Origin: Deinococcus aquatilis DSM 23025
GTDB lineage: Bacteria; Deinococcota; Deinococci; Deinococcales; Deinococcaceae
DNA: 64,000 nt
Direction: 5' to 3'
Assembly: GCF_000378445.1 (NCBI RefSeq)
Contig: NZ_KB899702.1
Location: 1-64,000, forward strand
Shown: positions 16,997-25,609 of the stretch, in pieces
Layout of the letters: each line of letters begins with the position of its first letter
Numbering within the stretch: position 1 is the stretch's first letter
Made by a program: the position numbers and the translations under genes
The notes under the pieces: generated by a model
The model's input: the letters and a program-made list of their open reading frames with translations, nothing else
Told to the model about the DNA's origin: nothing
Database searches by the model: none

Positions 16997-19131
16997 CCCG
17001 ACGCCGTTTGCGCCTCGCGCCTCTATATGGGCTGCTTGCCCTTCTCACGTTGCCCGGTCTGGCCGGAGCCGACGCCGTGCTGGAAGGGCGTACCCTGCGT
17101 TATGAAGATGGACCGCGCCTGTTGTGGCAGCGCACCTATCCGGCAAGCCTGGGCGACCTGACCGGGCCACTGAACGTGGGCAACCTGACCTACCTCGGCG
17201 TGGGGCCAGAGGTGTACGTGCTGAATGCAGACAGCACAGTGCAGGCCCGCATAGACCTGCCCGGCACGGTCACGTCGCTGGATTCCAGCAGCGGCACGGT
17301 GCGCGTGACCACGCAGGGCGACGGCTACACCGAGAGATTCACGTTGGGCGACCCCGCGCAGGGTGCACCGCTGCAGGAGCGGGCGGTCCCCCCACCCAAT
17401 CCGGAAATAACCGGTTGGCTGGCCCGTGCCGCCGACGTGGTGCCTCAATCCGAACTGGCACAGGCGGGTACACAGGACCCCACCAACCCCTTTATTGCGC
17501 TGCGTCAGGCCAAGCTCGCCAACATTCAGGGCGATACCTTTTCGGCGCTGAGTGCGGTGCGGCGTGCCCTGAGTGTTCAGATGCCCTTTCCGGCATGGGT
17601 GATGCTGGCGGCCCGGCTGGACAGCGCGGGTTTTCCGGCGGCGGCCAATCTGGCCCTCGACCGGGCGCGGCGTGACGCTGCCGAGCGCGGCTTCGATCCT
17701 GAAGTCAGCGTGAGCCGCAGCACCCTGAGCGCCTACGGGAATCCCAGCGGCTACGTGGGCACCTTGCTGGCCCAGAACCGTCTTACACGGGCGGGCGCGT
17801 GGCTGGCCTACCTGCGCGAACTGCATCCCCGCTTCGAGGGCGGCCCGGCCCTGTACCTGCGCTACGCCAACCTGCTGGAATCCCAGGGGCGCGGCGGAGA
17901 GGCCGAGGAGTGGCGGCAATTTACCCGCACCCTGCGGGCAGGCACGCTGTACAACCTGGGGCCGGACGGCACGGGGCAGGTGCGGGACGCGGCCCGGTTG
18001 GTCACGCTGGCGCTGCTGCTGGCGTTGGCAGCCTCTTTTGTAGCGCTGGTGGCGCGGGCGTGGCGGGTTCAGGGCGAAGATACCCGCCCGTTGGGGGGCC
18101 GCTGGCGTTCCCTGCTGCGCCGTCCGTTGTCTCGGGCGCGGCGCACCACGCTGGCCTACGCCTCGTTCGGAGAGCGGCTGGCGCTGGTTGCGCTGTCACT
18201 GGGGCTGGTGGCCGCAGTGGGCGGCTGGCAGTGGACGAACCACACCGGGCAGGGGCTGAGGGCGGCGGCGCTCACCTCGGGCACCTACGGCGGCGGCTGG
18301 GTCACGGCCCGCCTGAGCGACCTGAACCTGCGCCCCAGTTCCGACGCGGCGCTGTTGGCGGGCCTGTCTGCCCAACTGGACGGAGACGACAGCGTGGCCC
18401 GCGCCCAGTACACCCGCGCTCAATCGATCGGCGCTGGGCCAGATGCCTGTGCCCTGAACAATCTGGGCGTGATTGCGGCCCAGCGCGGCGACGTACCCCA
18501 ATCCCGCGAAAGCTACCGCGCAGCGCTGGCGATCCGGCCTGATCTGGCCGCCGCCGCCTTCAATCTGGGCCTGAATCCGGGCACCCCTGGCACGGCCTTT
18601 CAGCAGCAGTACCGCCCCGGCCAGCCCCGGCTGTGTTACCCCGACCAGCGCAGCCTGGCCCGCGCCGTCAGCGGCGACCTGAGCGTCACCCTGCGCCAGG
18701 ATCTCGCGCAGCCCCTGGCGCTGCTCGGCGATAGCCCCGGCCAGAGCGCCCGCCTCGGCGCGGCACTTCTGGGGGCGCTGGCCCTGCTGGCCGCCATTGC
18801 CTTTACCCTGCTCATTCCCCGCGCCGCCACCGATGCCCGCCTGCGCCGCCCCGCCGCTTACCGCGTGCTGGCGCTGCTGTTGCCCGGCGCTGCGCTGCTG
18901 GAAGGTGCCTGGGGCGGCGTGTTGCTGCTGGCCTGGGGAGCCACATTGGCGGCGCTGGCTCCGCTCACCGGACTGATTTCCTATGCCCAACTGCTCAACC
19001 CTGCCCAGGTGACGACCCGGAATCTGCTGCTGGCCGTCCTGATCGGTGTCTATGCCCTGAACACGCTGGCCTTTGCCCTGATCGAACTGCGCCACGCCCG
19101 TATCAAGCGCAGCGAGCGGGCAGAGCGGTAG
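16993..19131 (+). CDS. Large TPR-containing membrane protein
   Basis: The 712-residue protein starts at GTG overlapping the previous stop as GTGA. A signal peptide (LYGLLALLTLPGLAGA) leads into a beta-rich domain (to about 130). Helical repeats follow, including PFIALRQAKLANIQGDTFSAL, then hydrophobic segments near residues 337-358 and 397-415. A clear TPR pair (ACALNNLGVIAAQRGDVPQSR to AALAIRPDLAAAAFNLG) sits near 480-525, and four more hydrophobic segments fill the last 130 residues. No family name can be given. TPRs suggest a scaffold, and the partner gene suggests lipid or envelope biogenesis. Confidence 0.75.
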   Translation: MTRRRLRLAPLYGLLALLTLPGLAGADAVLEGRTLRYEDGPRLLWQRTYPASLGDLTGPLNVGNLTYLGVGPEVYVLNADSTVQARIDLPGTVTSLDSSSGTVRVTTQGDGYTERFTLGDPAQGAPLQERAVPPPNPEITGWLARAADVVPQSELAQAGTQDPTNPFIALRQAKLANIQGDTFSALSAVRRALSVQMPFPAWVMLAARLDSAGFPAAANLALDRARRDAAERGFDPEVSVSRSTLSAYGNPSGYVGTLLAQNRLTRAGAWLAYLRELHPRFEGGPALYLRYANLLESQGRGGEAEEWRQFTRTLRAGTLYNLGPDGTGQVRDAARLVTLALLLALAASFVALVARAWRVQGEDTRPLGGRWRSLLRRPLSRARRTTLAYASFGERLALVALSLGLVAAVGGWQWTNHTGQGLRAAALTSGTYGGGWVTARLSDLNLRPSSDAALLAGLSAQLDGDDSVARAQYTRAQSIGAGPDACALNNLGVIAAQRGDVPQSRESYRAALAIRPDLAAAAFNLGLNPGTPGTAFQQQYRPGQPRLCYPDQRSLARAVSGDLSVTLRQDLAQPLALLGDSPGQSARLGAALLGALALLAAIAFTLLIPRAATDARLRRPAAYRVLALLLPGAALLEGAWGGVLLLAWGATLAALAPLTGLISYAQLLNPAQVTTRNLLLAVLIGVYALNTLAFALIELRHARIKRSERAER

Positions 19132-19291
19132 AAACCAGCTCCGGGCGTCTGGGCTGAGCGTCCGGGCGACTGCATTTCCGGCCCTGCCCTGCACCTGCTC
19201 TCCTGACCGGCCTTCACCATTTCTCCAGTGATTGGGGGCAGCCGGGACACCTCGGCAGATACGCGTCAGCTTGGGCGGGCATACTCGCGTG

Positions 19292-21076
19292 ATGCCTGTG
19301 GTCACCCTGCCTTTTCTCCGTCTCGTTCCGCCACACCGCCGACGAACCCACACCCTGCTGGCCGCCCTGACGCTGTCGCTTGCGCCGCTGGCCTCGCCCG
19401 CTTTTGCGCCCGTTTCCGCCGCCTCGGTGGGAGCCGCACAGTTGACCGTAACCACCGACCAGACCGCCGCCTACCTGAACGGCGAAAGCACCAGACTGGT
19501 CAATTCTCCGCGCCTGATCGGGGGGCGCACCATGCTGCCCCTGCGCGAAACGGCGGCGCTGTTGGGGCAACCGCTGACCATCGGCACCGGGCAACTGCAA
19601 CTGGGCAGATTGGTCATCGATACCCGCAGCAACGCGGCAACCCTGGGGGGGCAGCTTCAGCCCGAAGGCAACGTGGTCAGCTCGGCAGGCACGCTGTATG
19701 TCACGGCCCGCCTCATTTCGGATGCCCTCAATGCCAATATGAGCGTGGACGATTCGGGCCGCACCCTGACCCTGACCGCGCTGCGGGGCGGCGGGAATCC
19801 ACTGGCCCCTCAAGCCCGCTTTTCGACCGACAAGAACGTGTACGCGCCCGGCGAACGGGTCGTGTTTACCGAGTATCCCTTTGATCCAGATGGCTCCGAT
19901 ATCGTTGCGCGGCGCTGGACCGGGCGGCAGGAAGCCTATTTTCAGCCCGGTACGTACACGGTGGGCCTGCAGGTGACCAATGCGCGGGGGCTACAAAGTA
20001 CGGCCTTTACCCGCACCATCCGGGTCGAGGGGCTGCCGATAGATTCGCCCCTTACCTACGCCCTGAAATATGCCGATCCCGGCGAGGCTTTTCCCGATCC
20101 GGGAGTGGTGAACTACCCGGTGGTGACGCCGCAGGTCGTGGACGGCCCCAGCATTCCGCTGCTGTTCAGTGACAGTCCCGAAGCCCCCACCCAGAGCGGC
20201 GTGCTGTACCAGGACAGCGTGGCAGGCCGTGCCCGCCTGCTGGCCTACCACCTGAACGCGCTGGGCAAACCCGCCCGCCTGTACGTGCTGGCCCGCAACA
20301 CCGAAAACCGCCCGGTCGAGGTAAGAACCGAGCGGCTGGGCGAAACTGCGCCGACCCGCATCGAGGGTCTGCTCGGACAGGTCACGCTGCTGGATTACTT
20401 TGCCCACACGGGCAGTCAGACCCTCACGCTGTCCCCCGGTCAGAGCGCGGCGGTCTACGCCAGCCCCACGCTGGGCATGGGCAGCGGCGTGAACCTGATG
20501 CAAGACGTCGTGACCACAGGCCGCGTAGAACTGACGTTCCTGATGGTCGAGGACACCCTGCCGGTCAGCGGCCAACTGGTGCAGCAGCTTCCGTATCTGC
20601 CCAGCGATGGCCGCCATGTGCGCGGCACTTTCCCCGAAGCGGTGCGAACCCTGCGGGTCAACCTGACCAGCCTGCCCGCCCGCATCGTGATCGGTGACGG
20701 CATGCTTGATCCAGCCATCACCGGCACCGACATGCTGACCGGCCAATCGGTGCGCCTGATGGGCAATTACGGCGTGCTGTACGACCTGGAAGTCAACGGC
20801 GCGGCGGGAACGGCAGTGGCCCTCAGCCCACGCGGGGGCCTGTACCGTGGGGCCATGAACGTGACCGACGGCCCGCTGGTGCAGACCATCAAGTTGCCGC
20901 GCACCGGGGCGGCCCTCATGCCCAACCAACCCGTGATGCTGTGGCGGCCCCAGACAGACCGCCTGAATATTGATTTCGTGCCCGCCAGTGGCAGCAATCT
21001 ACCCATCAGCCTGGTGTTTTACAACGCGAAAGTGCAGGGCGGCTTCGGGGGGATTATCAAGACGTATCAGCCGTAA
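19292..21076 (+). CDS. Secreted protein with copper-amine-oxidase-N/stalk and PKD-like domains
   Basis: The 594-residue protein has a signal peptide (TLLAALTLSLAPLASPAFA). A stalk-type domain follows at about 45-165 (YLNGESTRLVNSPRLIGGRTMLPLRE split by short turns, then LYVTARLISDALNA). A PKD-like domain lies at about 170-250 (APGERVVFTEYPFDPDGSD, then RWTGRQEAYFQPGTYTVGLQ). The C-terminal 340 residues are beta-rich and unrecognised. It is probably anchored to or displayed on the cell envelope. The start is ATG 19292. Preceding spacing of about 160 bp suggests its own promoter. Confidence 0.8.
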   Translation: MPVVTLPFLRLVPPHRRRTHTLLAALTLSLAPLASPAFAPVSAASVGAAQLTVTTDQTAAYLNGESTRLVNSPRLIGGRTMLPLRETAALLGQPLTIGTGQLQLGRLVIDTRSNAATLGGQLQPEGNVVSSAGTLYVTARLISDALNANMSVDDSGRTLTLTALRGGGNPLAPQARFSTDKNVYAPGERVVFTEYPFDPDGSDIVARRWTGRQEAYFQPGTYTVGLQVTNARGLQSTAFTRTIRVEGLPIDSPLTYALKYADPGEAFPDPGVVNYPVVTPQVVDGPSIPLLFSDSPEAPTQSGVLYQDSVAGRARLLAYHLNALGKPARLYVLARNTENRPVEVRTERLGETAPTRIEGLLGQVTLLDYFAHTGSQTLTLSPGQSAAVYASPTLGMGSGVNLMQDVVTTGRVELTFLMVEDTLPVSGQLVQQLPYLPSDGRHVRGTFPEAVRTLRVNLTSLPARIVIGDGMLDPAITGTDMLTGQSVRLMGNYGVLYDLEVNGAAGTAVALSPRGGLYRGAMNVTDGPLVQTIKLPRTGAALMPNQPVMLWRPQTDRLNIDFVPASGSNLPISLVFYNAKVQGGFGGIIKTYQP

Positions 21077-21083
21077 AACTGTA

Positions 21084-21175
21084 AGTGGTCAGTAGGGAGT
21101 GGGAAAAGCGGGGCGTGCCTGGAAACTGTCCGGCCTGCTCCGCTTTTCTCTTTTTCCACTGACCACTGACTTCTT
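21084..21175. terminator. Bidirectional inverted repeat between convergent genes, built of heptad-like arms
   Basis: The left arm AGTGGTCAGTAGGGAGTGGG (then AAAAGCGG) and the right arm CCGCTTTTCTC with TCCACTGACCACT are imperfect inverted copies. They lie between the stalk-protein stop and the ispE stop. The GTGGGAAAAGCG string is shared with the heptad-repeat family. A-rich and T-rich runs border the hairpin, so it can terminate transcription from both sides. Confidence 0.6.
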
Positions 21176-22033
21176 TTACAGCGTTCCCGTCGTCTGCACC
21201 CACCACCCCGGCTGCCGCTTTGCAATGGCCCGCGCCGCGTCGTGCGCCTGATCATCGCTGGCAGCGAGGGCAAAACAGGTGCTGCCCGACCCGCTCATCA
21301 GCGGCGAGTGCAGGCCCGAGTCGGCCAGCAGAGTCAGCGCTTCCCGAATGGGGGAATGGCGCAGGGCCACGTGGGGTTGCAGGGCGTTCAGGTACGGCAC
21401 GGGGCGTCCGGTGGTCAGGGCGTCCAGAATGGCCTCCACGTCCAGGGCAGGCGAGAATTCCTCCTCGTCATCCAGCCAGCGGTAGGCGTCGGCGGCACTG
21501 ACCTCCACGCCCGGATTGACCAGCACCAGCGGCACACGCGGCACGGGCAGCGGCGTCAGGATCTCTCCCACGCCCCCGGCAATGGCGGCCTGTCCGATCA
21601 AAAAGAACGGCACGTCGGCCCCCAGTTTCAGTGCCAGGGCGGGCAGATCCACTCCCGCCGGATAGAGCCGCGCCAACGCCATCAGCGTGGTGGCCGCGTC
21701 GCTGCTGCCTCCGCCCAGGCCCGAGGCGAGGGGCAGCCGTTTGGTCAGGGTAATCTGCGCTCCTGTGTGCAGGCCCGCCGCATCCAGGTAGGCGCGGGCA
21801 GCCCGGTACACCAGGTTTCTGGAATCGGTGGGTAGGTTCGCACCCTCGACCGACAGTGTCAGTGTCGGCGCGGGCTGAATCTGGAGGTCATCGCCCACGT
21901 TCAGCGGCACCATGATGGTGTGCAGTTCGTGGTAGCCGTCGGCCCGCAGCCCGCGCACGCTGAGGCCCAGATTCACCTTCGCCGGGGCGAAATAGGTGGT
22001 GGGCTGGGTGCGGGTGGGGGCAACTTGGGTCAT
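21176..22033 (-). CDS. ispE: 4-diphosphocytidyl-2-C-methyl-D-erythritol kinase IspE
   Basis: The 285-residue GHMP kinase phosphorylates CDP-methylerythritol in the non-mevalonate pathway to isoprenoids, the precursors of carotenoids and menaquinone side chains. It has the N-terminal substrate motif FAPAKVNLGLSVRGLRADGYHEL, the GHMP ATP loop PLASGLGGGSSDAAT and the C-terminal MSGSGSTCFAL. ATG 22033 (MTQVAP) is chosen because the longer frame has no family similarity. ispF lies at 49959-50450. Confidence 0.93.
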   Translation of the reverse strand: MTQVAPTRTQPTTYFAPAKVNLGLSVRGLRADGYHELHTIMVPLNVGDDLQIQPAPTLTLSVEGANLPTDSRNLVYRAARAYLDAAGLHTGAQITLTKRLPLASGLGGGSSDAATTLMALARLYPAGVDLPALALKLGADVPFFLIGQAAIAGGVGEILTPLPVPRVPLVLVNPGVEVSAADAYRWLDDEEEFSPALDVEAILDALTTGRPVPYLNALQPHVALRHSPIREALTLLADSGLHSPLMSGSGSTCFALAASDDQAHDAARAIAKRQPGWWVQTTGTL

Positions 22034-22164
22034 CAGGGGCAGCATCCCATACCGGGGCGGGCGTTGAAAGGGGAGGGTTAGAGGGGTTGCTTCATGAGGA
22101 TTGAGGGAGGATTGAGGGCCGGGCATTCATCCTGCGGCCACCCCAGTCCTGTTCATTCCTGGCC

Positions 22165-22905
22165 CTAGCCCACCCCCTGAAACTGCACCGACACCCCCTG
22201 CCCGTCTGCGGTCTGCCGCGCCTGGGTCAGTTGGGTGTGTGCGCCCACCAGCAGGGCGCGTTCGGGCCGTTGCCACAGCGCCTGAGCGATCTTGCTGGCC
22301 CGGCGGACCAGCAGCGTTTCGCCGGGCAGGGCCAGGGTCACGGCGGCCAGGAGTGCCTGTGCGCTGGGCGGTACATCCGACAGGAGATCGAGATTGACGT
22401 GAGCGGTCACGCGCTCATGCCCCCGGCGCAGGCTGACGCGGGCTTCGGGCACGCTGTGACGCTGTTCGATCAGCACGTCGGCGTGCGGCGAATCCAGCCC
22501 CGGCGTATTCAGGCCGCGCCGGGCATCGTTGGCGAGGTGGTGGGCGTCTTGCATGTGCCGCCGCGTGCGGGTCACGTAGTCCACGCGCAGAGAAATCGCA
22601 CGTGCTTCGGCCTCGTCCTGCACTTCCCGGGCGGCGTCGGCCAGCAGCCACGGCCCCCGCCCCCGCGCCACAGAGGCGATGACGGCTTCGTTGTCGGTGT
22701 GTACGCTGAGAGGTTGACCCTCCGGGGCATGCCGCAGGGCTTCCAGCACGGCCCGCAGTTCGGCGGCGTTGTTGTCGGGCGCTTCCAGTTGTCCCTGAAA
22801 TCGGGCGGGCAGATCGCCGGGCCTCAGCAGCACCAGGCCCCAGCCGCCCACACCGCGCCCATCAGGTAATTCGTGCCAGCTGGCATCCACGAACGCATGG
22901 TTCAT
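22165..22905 (-). CDS. rnhA: Ribonuclease H type I
   Basis: The 246-residue protein has an N-terminal RNase H fold that cuts RNA in RNA-DNA hybrids. Catalytic acidic residues are visible in FVDASWHE (D), NNAAELRAVLEAL (E), VHTDNEAVI (D) and HLANDARRG (D). The C-terminal half (from about 145) is an extra domain I do not recognise, rich in short helices (LASEQ-like, here PPSAQALLAAVTLAL). Start ATG 22905 has AAAGGA upstream. The extension makes it longer than ordinary RNase HI of about 155 residues. Confidence 0.85.
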   Translation of the reverse strand: MNHAFVDASWHELPDGRGVGGWGLVLLRPGDLPARFQGQLEAPDNNAAELRAVLEALRHAPEGQPLSVHTDNEAVIASVARGRGPWLLADAAREVQDEAEARAISLRVDYVTRTRRHMQDAHHLANDARRGLNTPGLDSPHADVLIEQRHSVPEARVSLRRGHERVTAHVNLDLLSDVPPSAQALLAAVTLALPGETLLVRRASKIAQALWQRPERALLVGAHTQLTQARQTADGQGVSVQFQGVG

Positions 22906-23268
22906 CAGGGTTGTCCTTTGGGGAAGAAAATGAAAAACAACTTGAGTGGGCCGAAATTTATCTGGAGATGAAGTGGGCAAAGCGGATTTCCTGAACAGGA
23001 CGCAGGATCGGGAATGAACTCGTAGACCTGCGGAGCAGAGCAGTTTCGGTGCCCTTCCACAATGCAGATACACAACGTAAACGGGTGAATTCTTCTTGCT
23101 TAGAACTCGAAGTTTAGAGCGTGCGATGCGGCCCGGTGGCGTATCCCGCCTTCATCATGATCCCGAGTCAGACAGTCCCGAGTGTTGAAGAACATCGGAG
23201 TGGCTGTTCCAGCGCCCCTTCTTCATACTCGCTCCGCTCAGGTCATCTCAGAATCAACTGCAACCGAC
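22906..23268. other. Gene-free stretch between RNase H and the HTH gene
   Basis: About 360 bp with no credible gene. The part next to rnhA is AT-richer and probably carries its promoter, but I cannot place a convincing pair of hexamers. No repeat or tRNA is seen. Confidence 0.5.
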
Positions 23269-23475
23269 TTAAAAGCTCAGGTCCAATACCCGTCCCAGGA
23301 CGTGTTGGGCCTGGAGGTGCAGACTACGGGGATCGTATTCGCCGCGCTCGACTGCGGCCAGCAGATCGGGCGACAGGCCCGCTTCCTGCGCCATCGTGGT
23401 CAGGGGGATGCCCAGCAGACGGCGGCGCACACCGATGGCATGGGGGGGTGTAGTGGGTGTGCCGGGAATGTCCAT
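23269..23475 (-). CDS. Small XRE-type helix-turn-helix protein
   Basis: The 68-residue protein is essentially one HTH_3 domain: RRRLLGIPLTTMAQEAGLSP, then LLAAVERGEYDPRSLHLQAQ. The pattern of helix 2, turn and recognition helix followed by a glu-arg-gly-glu turn is typical of XRE regulators. It begins 50 bp from the divergent pyrE start, so the two genes share a promoter region and it could regulate pyrE or itself. No effector domain is present. Confidence 0.8.
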   Translation of the reverse strand: MDIPGTPTTPPHAIGVRRRLLGIPLTTMAQEAGLSPDLLAAVERGEYDPRSLHLQAQHVLGRVLDLSF

Positions 23476-23488
23476 AGACCATTTTGCC

Positions 23489-23516
23489 TTGCCCTCCTCG
23501 CCCGGAATGCGATACT
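23489..23516 (+). promoter_or_regulatory. Candidate pyrE promoter
   Basis: TTGCCC (23489-23494) and GATACT (23511-23516) are separated by 16 nt. The expected start point falls only a few bases before the pyrE ATG, so the mRNA would be leaderless or nearly so. It lies in the short divergent region with the HTH gene. Confidence 0.45.
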
Positions 23517-23525
23517 GCTTTCATC

Positions 23526-24098
23526 ATGGATGTTCTCGCGCTTTACAAGGAAGCGGGCGCCTATCACGAGGGGCATTTTTTGCTGGCCTCGGGTCGCCAT
23601 TCACCCAAGTTCTTGCAGTCCACCACGGTCTTACAGTACCCCCACCTGACCGAGCGAATCGGGCAGGCCATCGCAGAAAAACTGCGTGAGGCCCACATCG
23701 GGGCGCGGTTGGTCGTCGGCCCCGCGATGGGCGGCGTGGTCCTGGCCTACGAGGTGGCCCGCCATACTGGAGGCCGCGCCATCTTCTCGGAAAAGGTGCA
23801 GATGGAAGGCGGCAGCAACGCCATGAAAATCCGCGAGGCGTTTACCCTCTCGCCCGGTGAGCCGTTTGTGGCCGTTGAGGACGTGCTGACCACAGGCGGC
23901 AGCGTCATGAAAGCGGTGCGGGCCACCGAAGCGGCAGGCGGGCGCTGCGTGGGTATTGCCTGCATCGTGGACCGTCGCAAGGAAGACGGCCCGTTGGAAG
24001 GCTATCCCCTGATCGCTCTCACGCGCCTGACCTTCGATACCTACGCGCCCGCCGATGTGCCGGACTGGTTGGCAGAACGGCCCCTGCAAGAAATCTAA
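23526..24098 (+). CDS. pyrE: Orotate phosphoribosyltransferase PyrE
   Basis: The 190-residue enzyme joins orotate and PRPP to give OMP in pyrimidine synthesis. It has EGHFLLASGRHSPKFLQ at the N-terminus, the segment GPAMGGVVLAYEVAR, and the PRPP-binding motif VAVEDVLTTGGSVMKAV. ATG 23526 (MDVLALYKEAGAYHEG) matches family starts. It is monocistronic and followed by a terminator at 24260-24288. No other pyr gene is in the window. Confidence 0.95.
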   Translation: MDVLALYKEAGAYHEGHFLLASGRHSPKFLQSTTVLQYPHLTERIGQAIAEKLREAHIGARLVVGPAMGGVVLAYEVARHTGGRAIFSEKVQMEGGSNAMKIREAFTLSPGEPFVAVEDVLTTGGSVMKAVRATEAAGGRCVGIACIVDRRKEDGPLEGYPLIALTRLTFDTYAPADVPDWLAERPLQEI

Positions 24099-24259
24099 GG
24101 ACGTCCTGGCTGCCGTTTCGGGACTCCGCAAAACAACACTCCATCCCTCCACTCTCGCCAAGTTGTGTGGCCCAGCCTTCCAGCTGTTGCCAACCTCCGC
24201 AAGAATCCATAACTGCCATCCTTCGCCTCTCAACTCGGTACAAAAATTTAACCGAATCG

Positions 24260-24288
24260 CCGCACCTGCCGGATGGGTGCGGTTTTTT
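24260..24288 (+). terminator. Intrinsic terminator downstream of pyrE
   Basis: CCGCACC (24260-24266) pairs with GGTGCGG (24276-24282), followed by TTTTTT. The stretch 24099-24259 before it holds no gene. Confidence 0.88.
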
Positions 24289-24385
24289 GGCGTGCTGCTG
24301 CGGCATGTTCAGAATCGGCCTCTGTGTTTGGAGGGAAGTTCTCCAGTTTTCAGCAGAATTCTGAAGCAGCGGCCTTCATGAAGTC

Positions 24386-24415
24386 TTGACAGCACAGGGG
24401 GAGAGGGCGCACACT
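24386..24415 (+). promoter_or_regulatory. Candidate lacI-frc promoter
   Basis: A consensus TTGACA (24386-24391) is followed after 18 nt by CACACT (24410-24415), a weak -10. The predicted start point falls just before the first operator at 24429, so a bound repressor would block initiation or early elongation. Confidence 0.5.
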
Positions 24416-24428
24416 TCGGCTACTTCAA

Positions 24429-24443
24429 TGTAATCGTTTGCAA
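24429..24443. promoter_or_regulatory. LacI-family operator 1
   Basis: TGTAATCGTTTGCAA fits the LacI-family half-palindrome TGNAANCGNTTNCA. The identical 15-mer occurs again 67 bp downstream. Confidence 0.85.
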
Positions 24444-24495
24444 CCACCGCTTCTCGTCTGGATGCGGCTCCCGGCTTCAAATTCACGCATAAAGG

Positions 24496-24510
24496 TGTAA
24501 TCGTTTGCAA
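24496..24510. promoter_or_regulatory. LacI-family operator 2, covering the lacI start
   Basis: A second exact copy of TGTAATCGTTTGCAA. Its last base is the A of the regulator's ATG, and its first bases overlap the AAAGGTG Shine-Dalgarno. Two operators 67 bp apart suit looping by a tetrameric or dimer-pair repressor and direct autoregulation. Confidence 0.85.
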
Positions 24511-25541
24511 TGTCAAGTATCCAAGATGTCGCCACCCTTGCCAATGTGTCTGCCGCCACTGCCTCCCGCGCACTCAGTCGCCCGGATATGGTGGCCCAGA
24601 CCACCCGCGAACGCGTGCTGAACGCGGCGCAACAGTTGGGCTATCAGCCAAATATGTTGGCCCGCAGCCTGCGCCAACGTGAAACCCGCACCATCGGCGT
24701 CATCGTGACCGATATCCTGAATCCCTTTCATGCCATGCTGGCTAAAGGCGTGCAGGACGCTGCTGACCGCCACGGTTACACTGCCTTTCTGTTCAATACC
24801 GATGAAGATGCAGGCAAAGAGCGCCGGGCACTGGATACCCTGCGTGGGCATCTGCCGCAGGGCCTGATCGTGGTGCCCACGCCGCACACCCACGAGAACC
24901 TGAAACTGGTGCCCAATCTACCCATCGTGGAGCTTGACCGGGTGACGGGCAATACTGGCGTGACCACCGTGACCGTAGATAACATCGGCGGGGCGCGGGC
25001 GGCCACGGCACACCTGATCGGGCTGGGCCATACGCGTATCGGCATGATCGTGGGCAAGCTGGACATCACCACGGCAGTCGAGCGCCATGCGGGATTCCGG
25101 CAGATGCTGGAGGAATCGGGCCAGACCTACTTTCCTGAACTGGTCTTGCCCGGCCAACACCGCGAGAAAGACGGACGGGAAGCGGCGCTGCGCCTGCTGA
25201 GTCTGCCCCCGGCTGTGCGCCCCACCGCCCTGTTTGTCGGCAACAACGAAATGACCGTGGGTGCGGTATTGGCTGCCCGCGAACTGGGCCTCAAGATTCC
25301 TGAAGAACTTTCCATCGTAGGGTTTGACGACTCGCGCTGGGCACAAACCATGACCCCGCCTCTCACAGTGGTGGCGCAGCCCGCTTACGACCTCGGCGTA
25401 TTGGCTTGCGACCACCTCGTGACCCAGTTGGGCCATATGCAATCGGGCCGTGCCCGCGCTTCTCCAGCCCGCGTGCAACTGCCCACAGAACTGATTTTGC
25501 GGCAATCCACGGCCCCGCCCGCTTGCGTTCCAACCGCGTAG
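24510..25541 (+). CDS. LacI-family transcriptional regulator of the sugar ABC transporter
   Basis: The 343-residue repressor has the LacI HTH and hinge at residues 1-60 (IQDVATLANVSAATASRALS, then ERVLNAAQQLGYQPNMLARS). A periplasmic-binding-like ligand domain follows (TIGVIVTDILNPFHAMLAKG, and STVGFDD-like SIVGFDDSRWAQTMTPPLT). It probably binds a sugar, is released from the two operators around its own start, and controls the transporter encoded immediately downstream. The gap to the next gene is 68 bp with no terminator. Confidence 0.93.
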   Translation: MSSIQDVATLANVSAATASRALSRPDMVAQTTRERVLNAAQQLGYQPNMLARSLRQRETRTIGVIVTDILNPFHAMLAKGVQDAADRHGYTAFLFNTDEDAGKERRALDTLRGHLPQGLIVVPTPHTHENLKLVPNLPIVELDRVTGNTGVTTVTVDNIGGARAATAHLIGLGHTRIGMIVGKLDITTAVERHAGFRQMLEESGQTYFPELVLPGQHREKDGREAALRLLSLPPAVRPTALFVGNNEMTVGAVLAARELGLKIPEELSIVGFDDSRWAQTMTPPLTVVAQPAYDLGVLACDHLVTQLGHMQSGRARASPARVQLPTELILRQSTAPPACVPTA

Positions 25542-25609
25542 TTTTGTTTTCTTCTGCTTTCTCTGTCTGCCCCCGCCCCGCCGCCCTCTCACCCCACAGG
25601 AGAACCACC

